From: a virus
Strand: one strand, 5' to 3'
DNA length: 22,636 nt
Virus record (IMG/VR): IMGVR_UViG_3300003702_000042
Span: 1-22,636 of that record
Position 1 is the stretch's first letter. Each line of letters opens with the position of its first letter. Below are positions 1 to 8,428 of this stretch, one piece after another. Under the pieces are notes generated by a model. It made no database searches and was not told the origin of the DNA. It worked only from the letters and a program-made list of their open reading frames with translations. The translations under genes were made by a program, and so were the position numbers.

Positions 1-1136
1 TGAAATTGGGCATAAGCTTGTCCAGTATTGCTCGACCAAATACTTACGGTCGCCAAAGTCCCTGTTTCTATACCGTCAAAATTTCTTCCGTAAAAGTCTC
101 CCCATCTTTTGCTAGTTGCGATTCTTCCAAGCTCGTTCTTTTGACCAGAAATTGGATATAGAGCCACGCCATCATCCACTACGATGCCCGATGTTAAACT
201 GTTGCTAGTTTCCCATTTTGCATAACGACCAGCTTTACCATGACCTGTCGGAAAAACACCTGTCTCATGATCTCCGACAAATTGACCGGTCATGTCCTGA
301 TCGACAAGATTTCCGGTCATGTTTATGTCAACGAAATCTCCCGTTTCGTTTTCTCCCACGAAAACTCCCGAATTGAAATATTCCAAAGCGTCTTCAGCTG
401 TATTGACTCTGAGAATATTCCCAACGTTGCCCTTATCATTCGGCGTATCTGTTAATCCGATAAAAGTTCCCGTATCTGATTTTAATTGATAAAGACCAGT
501 TAGAATTTCCTTTCCGCTCTGATATATTTTTCCGCTTACATCAATGCCCGGATCAAATACGGTTTGCCAGCCAGAAATTAAAAAGTTTCCGTCAGTTCCC
601 CCTTTTGGAATAAGTTGTATAGTTTGTTTAATATCGGCTTCAGATTGTCCATCTGCAAACCATAAAGCTGTATGTTCTTTATTTGATCCGTAATTGTAAA
701 ACATAACCCCAGAGTGAGAGCTTATTCTTACTCTTCTAGCTCCTTTTATATCCAGAGTTTCTCCCGCGCTGGGGCCAACAACGTTTATCATATTGGCACT
801 GCTTTCGCCAAATATTAAATTCCGCGGCGCAGAAATCGTAACGTCGCCACTAATGATTCCGCCGTATCTTTTGTCTAGAAAATATCCCGTACCTAAATTA
901 AGATCATCTGAAAAAACTAAAGCTGTTCCGTCGCTATTCCCCACCACAAACATATTACCGCTTATTCCGCCGGGAGTATCAGTCAAACCGACAAAAGTGC
1001 TTGTGGAAGCCTGAATGGCGTTTGCTACGTCTCTAACATAAGCGTTTCGACTTACCCCCGAATTAGCTATAATCATCAGAGCTCCAGTCGGTACTGGAGA
1101 TATGCCTGAAAGTTGAGATATTTTTTTATTTGGCAT
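1..1136 (-). CDS. Tail fibre / structural protein, 3' end beyond window
   Basis: Open frame with no stop, running off the left edge. It starts at ATG 1136 and gives at least 378 codons, beginning MPNKKISQLSGISPVPTG. A Shine-Dalgarno-like AAAGGA sits 7 bases before the ATG, and a GTGTATATAT promoter-like motif lies further upstream. The protein has two copies of the phage-tail repeat with core GLTDTP followed by a VNxAxxALxF-like strand, near residues 47-80 and 222-255. The same repeat occurs in the 1233-aa fibre at 12269. Residues about 254-301 form a 9-residue repeat, TGxFVxxxx. The rest is Gly/Ser/Thr-rich and beta-like, typical of a trimeric fibre shaft. It follows the 483-aa structural gene after a 28-base gap. 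A fibre or fibre-attachment role is inferred from composition and repeats; the host target is unknown and the C-terminal tip is not visible. Confidence 0.8.
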   Translation of the reverse strand, partial: MPNKKISQLSGISPVPTGALMIIANSGVSRNAYVRDVANAIQASTSTFVGLTDTPGGISGNMFVVGNSDGTALVFSDDLNLGTGYFLDKRYGGIISGDVTISAPRNLIFGESSANMINVVGPSAGETLDIKGARRVRISSHSGVMFYNYGSNKEHTALWFADGQSEADIKQTIQLIPKGGTDGNFLISGWQTVFDPGIDVSGKIYQSGKEILTGLYQLKSDTGTFIGLTDTPNDKGNVGNILRVNTAEDALEYFNSGVFVGENETGDFVDINMTGNLVDQDMTGQFVGDHETGVFPTGHGKAGRYAKWETSNSLTSGIVVDDGVALYPISGQKNELGRIATSKRWGDFYGRNFDGIETGTLATVSIWSSNTGQAYAQF

Positions 1137-1151
1137 TCCTTATTCCTTTAA

Positions 1152-1163
1152 ATATATACACTT
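1152..1163 (-). promoter_or_regulatory. Phage promoter-like motif P1
   Basis: On the minus strand this reads AAGTGTATATAT, in the short gap before the fibre gene starting at 1136. It is a variant (GTGTAT) of the GTGTAA motif found before eight other genes. Its first G is 25 bases from the ATG, the longest spacing in the set, and this is the one case with an evident Shine-Dalgarno sequence between motif and ATG. Confidence 0.5.
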
Positions 1164-1164
1164 T

Positions 1165-2616
1165 TTAATAGAGGGGCATGTAATTCGTTACTACCAACCC
1201 GCTTGATTGCTCCAACTCTAAATAAAATCTTTCAAAATCTCCTGTACCTCCGTCCATTAGTCCTGTAGTTTCCAAAAGATGAAAGTCTTCCAGTTCTCTA
1301 TCTGATAAAAACCCACTCATAAAAAGCCCTTTGGATAAATCGTCGGGATCTATTTCTGTGCTAAAATTCGCCGAAAATTGCTTATTCTCCCCTATTGCAG
1401 TCGTATAAGAAAATTGATCCAATTTTGCCCTGTTGAAGAAATACTTAATTAGCGGTTCGGTTCTGGTTTCGAAAGGAACTGTTCCCGCTTGAATCGGTTC
1501 TCCCGTTTGGGGAGTATCGCACGTTTGAGGCATGTCTAAAGTCACAGTGAAATTGTAATCTTGATTTAAATTGATCAAATCAATTAAAGATCCTGAATTC
1601 ATCCCTGAAACTATTCCGTTTATATTCAAGCTGACCGGTGCGGTGAAATTGACTTTTCTAGTTAGCGGAAATTTGTAACCCAAATTGTTTTCTGTTCCCC
1701 TAGGTATGTCGAAAGAGATTGAATAAGATTCCAAATGTAAAGAATCAAAATCTATTCCCAATCCAGAAAAAGAGTCTACGGTAAAATTAATATCTCCCGG
1801 TCTGACTACGGATACCGGATTTCTTTCTACCCTTCTCGGTATCGAACAGTGCATATCTTCGTATTGATTTCCGCTTTTCGGATCTATCATCGGACTTGAG
1901 AAGTTGTCTCCGCTTGTTTCGAACATTACGTTTTCCGCGACGTAAGAAACTTCTACTTTCGGAATCCTAGCGACCGCAGCTTCTGTTTGGTAAGATGTCA
2001 TGTAACATCTACCAAAAGAGATAACATTATATCCCGTAGCGTTAGGATCTATAGTTTCCTGAGGATCTCTTTCTGTTAATATTTCCGGTTTGGCCCCAGT
2101 ATAAAGATCGCTGCCATCTCCCCTGACTACCAAGTAAAAATTTTTCCTGTCTCGATATGTTCTCGCTGGGAAAAACGGATCATAAGTTCCCGCCTCGTAA
2201 TAATAATTTTTATGTTCTTCTTCGTCTACGAAACCAGAAAGAATTGTATGTCCTGTATTGTTAGAAAAGAACGGAGCGCCAGAGAATGGTTCTTCGAATT
2301 GAGGATAATTGACGTACAAACCCATCTTAGATTCATTAGATAGATCAGCTACAAAATAATTAAATGAAAAATTAACCTGAGGAGGGTTTATTATAGGTCT
2401 CCCCAGAACAGACCTAGTGTTTAATTGATTGATCTGCGTGTGAGGTATGGATATATCGTACGCTAGAGACTGAACTCTATCTATTTGTTTTATTAAGTTG
2501 TGGGTTAATAATGGATTTGAATAATCATCGTGAGGATTTTCACCAATATAACTTAAAAAATTATTTCCAGATGGCCCTATGAAAAGTCCCTCTACATTGT
2601 ATATTACTCTTGACAT
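1165..2616 (-). CDS. Tail-tube-like phage structural protein
   Basis: 483 aa. Its ATG overlaps the portal stop by one base (TAATG), so the two are probably translationally coupled. Residues about 47-105 contain RVQSLAYDISIPHTQINQL, then PIINPPQVNFSFNYFVAD and NESKMGLYVNYP. This order (short beta strand, proline-rich segment, then a long beta strand before a conserved Gly-Leu) resembles tail-tube or major tail proteins of tailed phages as I remember them. The remainder is beta-rich with few Cys and no signal peptide. Its place directly after TerL and portal supports a virion role. It could instead be another baseplate or tail protein. Structural role is likely; tail-tube identity is only moderate. 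Confidence 0.55.
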   Translation of the reverse strand: MSRVIYNVEGLFIGPSGNNFLSYIGENPHDDYSNPLLTHNLIKQIDRVQSLAYDISIPHTQINQLNTRSVLGRPIINPPQVNFSFNYFVADLSNESKMGLYVNYPQFEEPFSGAPFFSNNTGHTILSGFVDEEEHKNYYYEAGTYDPFFPARTYRDRKNFYLVVRGDGSDLYTGAKPEILTERDPQETIDPNATGYNVISFGRCYMTSYQTEAAVARIPKVEVSYVAENVMFETSGDNFSSPMIDPKSGNQYEDMHCSIPRRVERNPVSVVRPGDINFTVDSFSGLGIDFDSLHLESYSISFDIPRGTENNLGYKFPLTRKVNFTAPVSLNINGIVSGMNSGSLIDLINLNQDYNFTVTLDMPQTCDTPQTGEPIQAGTVPFETRTEPLIKYFFNRAKLDQFSYTTAIGENKQFSANFSTEIDPDDLSKGLFMSGFLSDRELEDFHLLETTGLMDGGTGDFERFYLELEQSSGLVVTNYMPLY

Positions 2617-4541
2617 TATTCAGCATCATATTTGCTACAATGTAAAATACCTGCTAGAAAATCATCTACTTGATGTTCGTAAGCTATAGACTGTATCTCT
2701 TTCACTCTCTCCTCGTTTCTATCAATTGGTTCCGCAGCATAACGTCCCGCTTTAGCTAACCAGTTTTCCGGATCTTCGTTTTGTATAACTATGTTGGAAA
2801 TTTGTTGAGCTATTTCCTTTTGATGTTTATTTAAGCGTTTCCTGCTGTGCAGGTGTCTTAATGCCGCTTCCACTTCCGTGTTCAACTTGTCCGCCAAGTT
2901 AAGGTTATCTTTAATTTTAGTTAAACTAAATTTTATTTCGGATGAAGCTTTGAGTCCTATTGGTTTTTTTGTATCAGTCTCTTTGGGTCTTCCCGTACCC
3001 TCTGGTCTCCCGGCCTGTTTGGGTACTGGCTTTTTGGCTGGTGTTCCTACTTGGGCGGGCTCCTTTTTGCCCATTATCGGTTCGTAAAAACCCTTGTCTT
3101 TAAGTTGTTTAAATTTCTCCTGAGATAATACAGACTCCTCTTCCGTCGGCATCCTGCCAGATTCGATTGCGTCGATTCCTTCCTTGGGAGTGAGAACGCC
3201 CAGTTCAATCAGCCTACTATAAACTCTAGCGTAAACTGAAGTGTCTTTCAAATCTAAATCTTCAAAATGAGGAGTCGGATAATTTTTAAAGCCCATAACT
3301 TTCGAAATTCTTTTCATTTCGGGAACAAGAAAATCATTTATAAATATCTTTCTTCCTTCGTTTAGTCTTTCCATGAAGACTTGAACTTTAACGCTGGAGT
3401 TCGAAAATTTTTCGTCACTAAGAAGGATGTTGTTTAACCCCATTTGTATGTCGTGATTTACGACTTCGTATTTTTTCGGATCTAAAATTCCAGCTATATC
3501 AGGGACCACGAATTTGGCTTGGGTTGTGTAATCAGAAATTAAAACTCTTCCCACAGATTCGTTCTCAAAAAGTTTCTGCATAGCGACAAGATTTTTTTGG
3601 TTTACTCCTCCTTTCTCCGGGTCTGTTCCCATCGTAACTAACAGAATGGCTTGGTTCGTGGTTCTGGTCAAAGCCATGTCCATTTTCTTCATCTCCTGCT
3701 TCCAGTTTATGTCTTCCAGAACTGGATAGCCCATGGGGACAGAAAAAGGTTCATAATCTTGTTTTTTATAGAATACTGCTGTTATTTTTTCGGCCGGAAG
3801 AGGTATCGTAACTGAATTAAGATGAAGTTTTCCTTTATCTCCTTTGATTTTTTTTCGGGTTTCCGGATCTAGATTTTCAAGCACCTGAATATCCTCTTCT
3901 GTTCTGGGGTTCCGAAGCCTTTCCAGTTCGTAATCGGTTAGTACTTTTTGGAACTGACCGGAAGAGAAAGTTATATTTCCGGATATTTGAATATCAGCAG
4001 GGTTGAGAATTATATATTTTACCGGAAGAGAAAAAGACGCATCGTTTTGGATTCCAAATGTCTGGGTCATTCTGCCAATATCTTTTTTGGATAGGCTGGC
4101 GTCAAACCGATGAATAAAAACATTACCGGATCTATAGTATTCCCTGAAGAATCTGCTTTGAAGGCTATTTATATTAATTTTAGAAAATAAAGCTTCGAAA
4201 AAATCTCTAGATTTTGAGCTCCCTCCAGTCAGGTACATGTCGGTCATGGAGAATTCGGTCATTAAATCTATAGTATTTCTGAAGACGGAGAAATTATAAT
4301 AAGCTTTCTGACAAAGGATAATGGTATCCCTTACGTCCAGACTGGAATTATTCGCCATCCCTTGGGAATATTTAAATGGAATGATACCATCATCGATGTT
4401 TTTATAACGGTCTGTCCTTTCAATAGAGCCCGATCTATTACGTCTCGATCTAGTTGATGCGAAAGATTCCTCAGGGGCGATACCAGCCATTAAAGGCTCC
4501 TTAAGGGAATTTTCCAGCTTAGGTTTTCTACTTACAGCCAT
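2616..4541 (-). CDS. Portal protein
   Basis: 641 aa, ATG at 4541. It lies 22 bases after the TerL stop, and the gap carries a GTGTAAAATT promoter-like motif. Size, position directly after TerL, and the N-terminal half fit a phage portal: residues about 70-100 read RDTIILCQKAYYNFSVFRN, like the portal region where a helix precedes the clip domain, and YYRSGNVFIHRFDAS follows. Portals form the dodecameric ring at the capsid vertex through which TerL pumps DNA and to which the tail attaches. Residues about 490-535 form a Lys/Pro/Gly-rich low-complexity linker (EPAQVGTPAKKPVPKQAGRP), followed by a charged helical C-terminal segment ending in YDAE. That tail is unusual for a portal and might bind capsid or scaffold proteins. 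No Shine-Dalgarno sequence is visible. Confidence 0.75.
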   Translation of the reverse strand: MAVSRKPKLENSLKEPLMAGIAPEESFASTRSRRNRSGSIERTDRYKNIDDGIIPFKYSQGMANNSSLDVRDTIILCQKAYYNFSVFRNTIDLMTEFSMTDMYLTGGSSKSRDFFEALFSKININSLQSRFFREYYRSGNVFIHRFDASLSKKDIGRMTQTFGIQNDASFSLPVKYIILNPADIQISGNITFSSGQFQKVLTDYELERLRNPRTEEDIQVLENLDPETRKKIKGDKGKLHLNSVTIPLPAEKITAVFYKKQDYEPFSVPMGYPVLEDINWKQEMKKMDMALTRTTNQAILLVTMGTDPEKGGVNQKNLVAMQKLFENESVGRVLISDYTTQAKFVVPDIAGILDPKKYEVVNHDIQMGLNNILLSDEKFSNSSVKVQVFMERLNEGRKIFINDFLVPEMKRISKVMGFKNYPTPHFEDLDLKDTSVYARVYSRLIELGVLTPKEGIDAIESGRMPTEEESVLSQEKFKQLKDKGFYEPIMGKKEPAQVGTPAKKPVPKQAGRPEGTGRPKETDTKKPIGLKASSEIKFSLTKIKDNLNLADKLNTEVEAALRHLHSRKRLNKHQKEIAQQISNIVIQNEDPENWLAKAGRYAAEPIDRNEERVKEIQSIAYEHQVDDFLAGILHCSKYDAE

Positions 4542-4550
4542 AATTACTTT

Positions 4551-4562
4551 AATTTTACACTT
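4551..4562 (-). promoter_or_regulatory. Phage promoter-like motif P2
   Basis: Minus strand AAGTGTAAAATT, between the TerL stop and the portal ATG. The first G is 19 bases from the ATG, with no Shine-Dalgarno sequence between. It would allow portal and downstream virion genes to be expressed separately from the packaging genes upstream. Confidence 0.6.
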
Positions 4563-4563
4563 G

Positions 4564-6384
4564 TTATACCATTCTTGGAATAAAAGTTGAATTAACTTCC
4601 TCTACTTTTAAATTTTTCATGTCATTATAAGCTTTGACTGCCCAATTAGCTAACATTAATGAAGTATAATTGTCTTTTCTGGCTCTGTTTGCCGAAGTAC
4701 TTCTTTTGAGATGCTGGGGAAGATCGAAAGTTTGGGTTCCCTTCGGGGTAGTTTTGACCTCTATTAGGGCACATTGTCTTTTCGTTTGATATATGAGATC
4801 GTCTTGAGCTTCAATCAATTCTCCCATATCTTTAAACTGGGTTAGCTTTAAGGGTACTCTCACCGAGGAAGCTGTGGAGAAAAAGCTTCCGCAAGCCGCT
4901 GTTCTCGAAGCGAAAAATATTCTTTTATGGTCTATACAGGACTGAAGATATTCGTTTCCATTTCTGATAAAGTCAGAGCTGAACACTTGCTTAAAACAAA
5001 TAACATGATTTTTTAGATTATATTCTCTTTTGACTCTCTTTAATTCCAGTTCGTAATCTACACCTAATTTTTCAGTATTAAAATCAAAAAACTTAATTTC
5101 AATACCAGCCCCTCTAAAAAGTTCCGATTCATTTGCCCCATCTATAAATTGATACCCGGCGTTGTCAATAATTATCATTTTTATATTAAAATGTTTATAA
5201 AGATAAAAAAGATATTTTATGTGATCTTTCAAATCTCCTCCAGCAACAGCATAAGCGTGAACTAAGGTGTAAGAATCTTCATTTAATTCCATAACCGACA
5301 TCGCAAAATAATCCGAACTCGGACTGTTACTGAAACTTGGGTCAATAGCTAAAATATATTCCTTGTCAGAGCTTCCTGCTATTTTTGTATGTGGAGCTTC
5401 GCCATCAAGAACAGTACATTCGTGCATTTTTTTAGCGCTAAAGTAACTATCGCTGCCATCTGTAAATTGAGCGCAATATTCTCTTTGAAAAGAAGAATGA
5501 GATTCTCCTCCAGATCTAGCTTCTTCTATAATAGTTTCATCAATCATGTCTTCGGGAAGAGAGCGGTATCCCATTTGGGATACAAAGTAATTGGACTGAA
5601 GAATGTCATCAGAATAAATATTACCCATCCACTCTTTATAAGTTTTATAGAGGTTTTCAAAACTGTAACTAGCAGAGGACAATGCAATCATTTTTGAATT
5701 ATTTTCAAAAACCATTCTATCCTTCTCTTTCATTTTCCCCTCTGTGATCAAATTGTCTTCGATTTCTCTTATTTTGATTCTTTCCGCAATATCTTGAGGA
5801 GCTACTAAAAATGGCATAAGCACCGTTCTTATTGTGTCTTCTGGTAAAAGCATAAACTCATCCAAAACAAGGATATTAGCACGAAAACCACGAATCTTTT
5901 CTCCGCTCAGAGGGATTGCTGTAATTGTCCCTCCGTTTATTCTCCATTCATGTTGATCGTTACGTTTAGATTTCGCACCAAAAGCGTGAGCTAACATTTG
6001 AGCTTCTTTTGATTCAACTATTTTTTCTATATTATTGAAAATAAATCTAGCTGTACGAAAAGTCGGACCCGCAATCAATATCTTCGTGCGAGGTTCGAAG
6101 ATGCACTGGAGAAAACAATAAATGGCCGCAATAAAAGTTTTACCACATCCACGTCCCCAAATGCACATATTAAAGTTTCTATTGAAGAACGCCTTAAGTG
6201 TTATTTCCTGATAAGCGGCCAACTTAACTCCGGAAACTAATTCCGTAGTGAAACCTAAGTTAGCCCTCAAAAACCTAGCTAAAGAAATTTTAGCTTGTTT
6301 ATCTTCCAGCGACCCTTTCAGCTGGAGGAATTGTTCATTTACGTTTTCTAATTTTCGGGAATATTTTTCCGGCTCATACCACAT
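4564..6384 (-). CDS. terL: Terminase large subunit (TerL), packaging ATPase-nuclease
   Basis: 606 aa. The N-terminal ATPase has a Walker A motif at residues 76-83 (WGRGCGKT), the arginine-containing form typical of TerL. Walker B is at 171-176 (ILVLDE, catalytic Glu176), and coupling motif ALSSAS is at 234-239. The C-terminal RNase H-like nuclease shows Asp348 in LAIDPS, Asp407 in IIIDNAG, and acidic residues near the end in AQDDLIYQ. The protein drives ATP-powered DNA packaging into the prohead and cuts the concatemer at start and finish. The gene follows the ERCC4 nuclease by 15 bases and precedes the portal. The ATG at 6384 is the first start that fits; no strong Shine-Dalgarno sequence is seen. 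Key residues look intact, so it should be active. Confidence 0.95.
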   Translation of the reverse strand: MWYEPEKYSRKLENVNEQFLQLKGSLEDKQAKISLARFLRANLGFTTELVSGVKLAAYQEITLKAFFNRNFNMCIWGRGCGKTFIAAIYCFLQCIFEPRTKILIAGPTFRTARFIFNNIEKIVESKEAQMLAHAFGAKSKRNDQHEWRINGGTITAIPLSGEKIRGFRANILVLDEFMLLPEDTIRTVLMPFLVAPQDIAERIKIREIEDNLITEGKMKEKDRMVFENNSKMIALSSASYSFENLYKTYKEWMGNIYSDDILQSNYFVSQMGYRSLPEDMIDETIIEEARSGGESHSSFQREYCAQFTDGSDSYFSAKKMHECTVLDGEAPHTKIAGSSDKEYILAIDPSFSNSPSSDYFAMSVMELNEDSYTLVHAYAVAGGDLKDHIKYLFYLYKHFNIKMIIIDNAGYQFIDGANESELFRGAGIEIKFFDFNTEKLGVDYELELKRVKREYNLKNHVICFKQVFSSDFIRNGNEYLQSCIDHKRIFFASRTAACGSFFSTASSVRVPLKLTQFKDMGELIEAQDDLIYQTKRQCALIEVKTTPKGTQTFDLPQHLKRSTSANRARKDNYTSLMLANWAVKAYNDMKNLKVEEVNSTFIPRMV

Positions 6385-6399
6385 GTTAATCTAAATCAT

Positions 6400-7338
6400 T
6401 CATAAGGTTTTCGAATCATAGGCTAATTGTAAATCTATATCTTTATATTCGCAATTACTAAAGAATATTCTTTTCATTACTCTAACTGATTCAATACGAT
6501 CTTTTACGAAAAGAAACTGAATGTTCGGGTATTCTTGAATAACTGATCTTATATTATGAAAAATATGTTTGGGGTTAGTCCTAACTCCCTTTTTGTAGGT
6601 TCTTTTTAACTTGTTAAAGACGAGACTGGAGGAGAGATCGTTTTCTACTAAAATAATCAAATTGGCTCCTTCCTCTTCGGACCTTTCTATTTCGTTGCAA
6701 AAACGTTCGTACCCCCCACTTAACGTGCCTATTAGATCTTGAATAGATTTTCTTTCTATATAACAATTACATGTCAACTCTTTATTACTTAAACAATAGT
6801 CTCCATATTTTAAGCCCTTAACTTCTGTTGGGTAGTCCGGTATTTCTAGGGGCTGATGTTCTCTTGTGTCTATATATATTTTATATTTCTTTTCATCGTC
6901 GGGAATATAACTCATGGGGCTGTTAATTTTTTTATATTTAGGTTCAAGCCCTATGCTTCGGCAGAGCTCTTCATAATCGCCGAAAAGTTTTTCGTAATAA
7001 CCCACCGATGGAGACATAAGGGATCTTAATTCAACTTGGCTCGGAGCAAATTCTAGATCCTTCTTTTTTTTTCTTTCCACAAGAAACTCTTTAAAATAAC
7101 TTTTCGCAATGCTGGGATTTACCGAGCTAAGCCATTTTTTTAGATTGTTTTTATTATTGAAATCGGAAGAAAAATAATTTTCTTTATTTATGAAATTAAT
7201 CAATTGATCATCATACCTGTCTCTTCTTGGGAAATATTTATGATAATAGTCCTTGATTTTTAATTTGTGAACTTTAAGGTGGGAATGCAAATTTCTTTCG
7301 CCCACAAAATTTTTGCTACACTCTTTGCATTTAACCAT
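6400..7338 (-). CDS. C2H2 zinc finger + ERCC4-type nuclease
   Basis: 312 aa. Residues 4-24 form a classical zinc finger, C4-x2-C7-x12-H20-x3-H24, followed by the KDYYHKYFP segment that often follows such fingers in phage DNA-binding proteins. Residues about 152-290 are an ERCC4 (XPF/MUS81-type) nuclease domain. DTRE is at 157-160, GDY at 179-181, and the metal-binding ERKSIQD at 195-201, matching the family ERKxxxD signature. It probably cleaves branched or flap DNA, for example to resolve replication or recombination intermediates before packaging; this is inference from domain and neighbour (TerL 15 bases downstream). The start overlaps the previous gene by 8 bases and has a strong Shine-Dalgarno sequence. 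Sequence between finger and nuclease is Lys-rich with no recognised domain. Confidence 0.87.
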   Translation of the reverse strand: MVKCKECSKNFVGERNLHSHLKVHKLKIKDYYHKYFPRRDRYDDQLINFINKENYFSSDFNNKNNLKKWLSSVNPSIAKSYFKEFLVERKKKKDLEFAPSQVELRSLMSPSVGYYEKLFGDYEELCRSIGLEPKYKKINSPMSYIPDDEKKYKIYIDTREHQPLEIPDYPTEVKGLKYGDYCLSNKELTCNCYIERKSIQDLIGTLSGGYERFCNEIERSEEEGANLIILVENDLSSSLVFNKLKRTYKKGVRTNPKHIFHNIRSVIQEYPNIQFLFVKDRIESVRVMKRIFFSNCEYKDIDLQLAYDSKTL

Positions 7339-8428
7339 TTAAAACCTCCTCTTCGGTTATTCCCATGATGCGGCATTTTATTTCGTCCATAGAAGAAAGA
7401 TTTTCGATTTCTTTTTTTAAGGTTTTTTTTCTTAAATCGGCGAGTTTTATCATTTTAACTCTAGTTTCCTCTTCTTTCCAAAGCTCCACTAAATTCAATA
7501 TAGAAGCGTTCTCTTTGATTTGTTTGCTCAGTCTATGACTTCTTTTTTCCTTGAGCTCATTGAGAAGTTTGGTTTGTCGGTTAACGCATTGGTTGTATTC
7601 TGTTTGGGCTGTGCTAATAGATTCCACAAGGCTCATGGCCAATCTTTTTCCCTCTGTCTCTTCAGCGGCTTGATCCAATAGCTCCTGAAGACGTTCAACT
7701 CTTATTTGAATATTAGAAGCTATGACAACTTCGGCAGAAAGTACAATGTATTGATCTACTTCTTCTTGAGTCAAATCAGGCTTATCGTTCGTGTATCTCA
7801 CGAAACTGCTTTCGAAAAGTTCTCTTTTTTTTAGAGAGTTGTAATTTGATATTTGATGCAAAAAACGATAAGTATGCATGTAGCCAATTAATTTAGAAAT
7901 ATTTTTCCTATCCGAAGCCCTGAGATTGTTTTTGTCTATACTCTCGTGGACGTATTTATTGATTCTGGCGATAGCTTTCAGCTCGCTTTTAGGGGGAGTA
8001 TAATCAGAAGGGGAAACTTCTTTAATTATTTCGGAAAGAACCACTTTGTCATCAATAGTTTTTAAATAATCGCTTACCGCCCTGTATCTGCAATCTAGAG
8101 GAGCTATGCTTTCATCAAAAAGTTCTCTAGCCATGTCTAGAGCTTTCATGGTGGAACAGTTATTGTAGATATACTCTCTCTCCTCTTCTCCTAATTCATA
8201 TTCTTTTTTGATATGAATAGATGTTACTGAAGCTTTTTTACCCTTCGAAGCCAAATATTTTCTTATCGCTTTTCCGTAAATGCTCCTACCGTCTCTGAAT
8301 GTTTCATCAACGAAAGGAAAGAGTTTATCAACCAAATCTTTTATCATCGGTGGCGTTTTGGAGTCCCACAAATTATCAATTTGAGTTTTTTGATTTTCTT
8401 CTAGTTTTATCTCCTGTTTCTTTTTCAC
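7331..8428 (-). CDS. Unknown helical protein, possible small terminase
   Basis: 365 aa with a GTG start at 8428 that overlaps the sigma-factor stop (GTGA), indicating translational coupling. I do not recognise a family with certainty. Residues about 20-130 look like a compact helical DNA-binding segment: SIYGKAIRKYLASKGKK resembles a helix-turn-helix, and a second helical unit contains EREYIYNNCSTMKALDMARE. Residues about 215-345 are strongly helical and charged, with long coiled-coil character (VERLQELLDQAAEETEGKRL through KEIENLSSMDE). DNA-binding N-terminus plus oligomerising helices, two genes upstream of TerL, would suit a small terminase subunit. That is inference from layout and composition; a transcription or replication accessory role is equally open. 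Confidence 0.6.
   Translation of the reverse strand: MKKKQEIKLEENQKTQIDNLWDSKTPPMIKDLVDKLFPFVDETFRDGRSIYGKAIRKYLASKGKKASVTSIHIKKEYELGEEEREYIYNNCSTMKALDMARELFDESIAPLDCRYRAVSDYLKTIDDKVVLSEIIKEVSPSDYTPPKSELKAIARINKYVHESIDKNNLRASDRKNISKLIGYMHTYRFLHQISNYNSLKKRELFESSFVRYTNDKPDLTQEEVDQYIVLSAEVVIASNIQIRVERLQELLDQAAEETEGKRLAMSLVESISTAQTEYNQCVNRQTKLLNELKEKRSHRLSKQIKENASILNLVELWKEEETRVKMIKLADLRKKTLKKEIENLSSMDEIKCRIMGITEEEVLNG
7345..7350 (-). promoter_or_regulatory. Strong Shine-Dalgarno for the ERCC4 nuclease gene
   Basis: AGGAGG on the minus strand, 6 bases before the ATG at 7338 and lying inside the end of the upstream gene. It is the best ribosome-binding site in the window and supports this start. 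It shows the phage uses Shine-Dalgarno initiation inside operons, unlike most motif-led genes. Confidence 0.75.

Noticed and set aside
240-455. 71-aa plus-strand frame
   Set aside because: Antisense shadow of the minus-strand fibre's 9-residue repeat; no motif or ribosome-binding site.
2878-3087. 69-aa plus-strand hydrophobic frame inside the portal gene
   Set aside because: Antisense of the portal's Lys/Pro-rich linker; no start signals.
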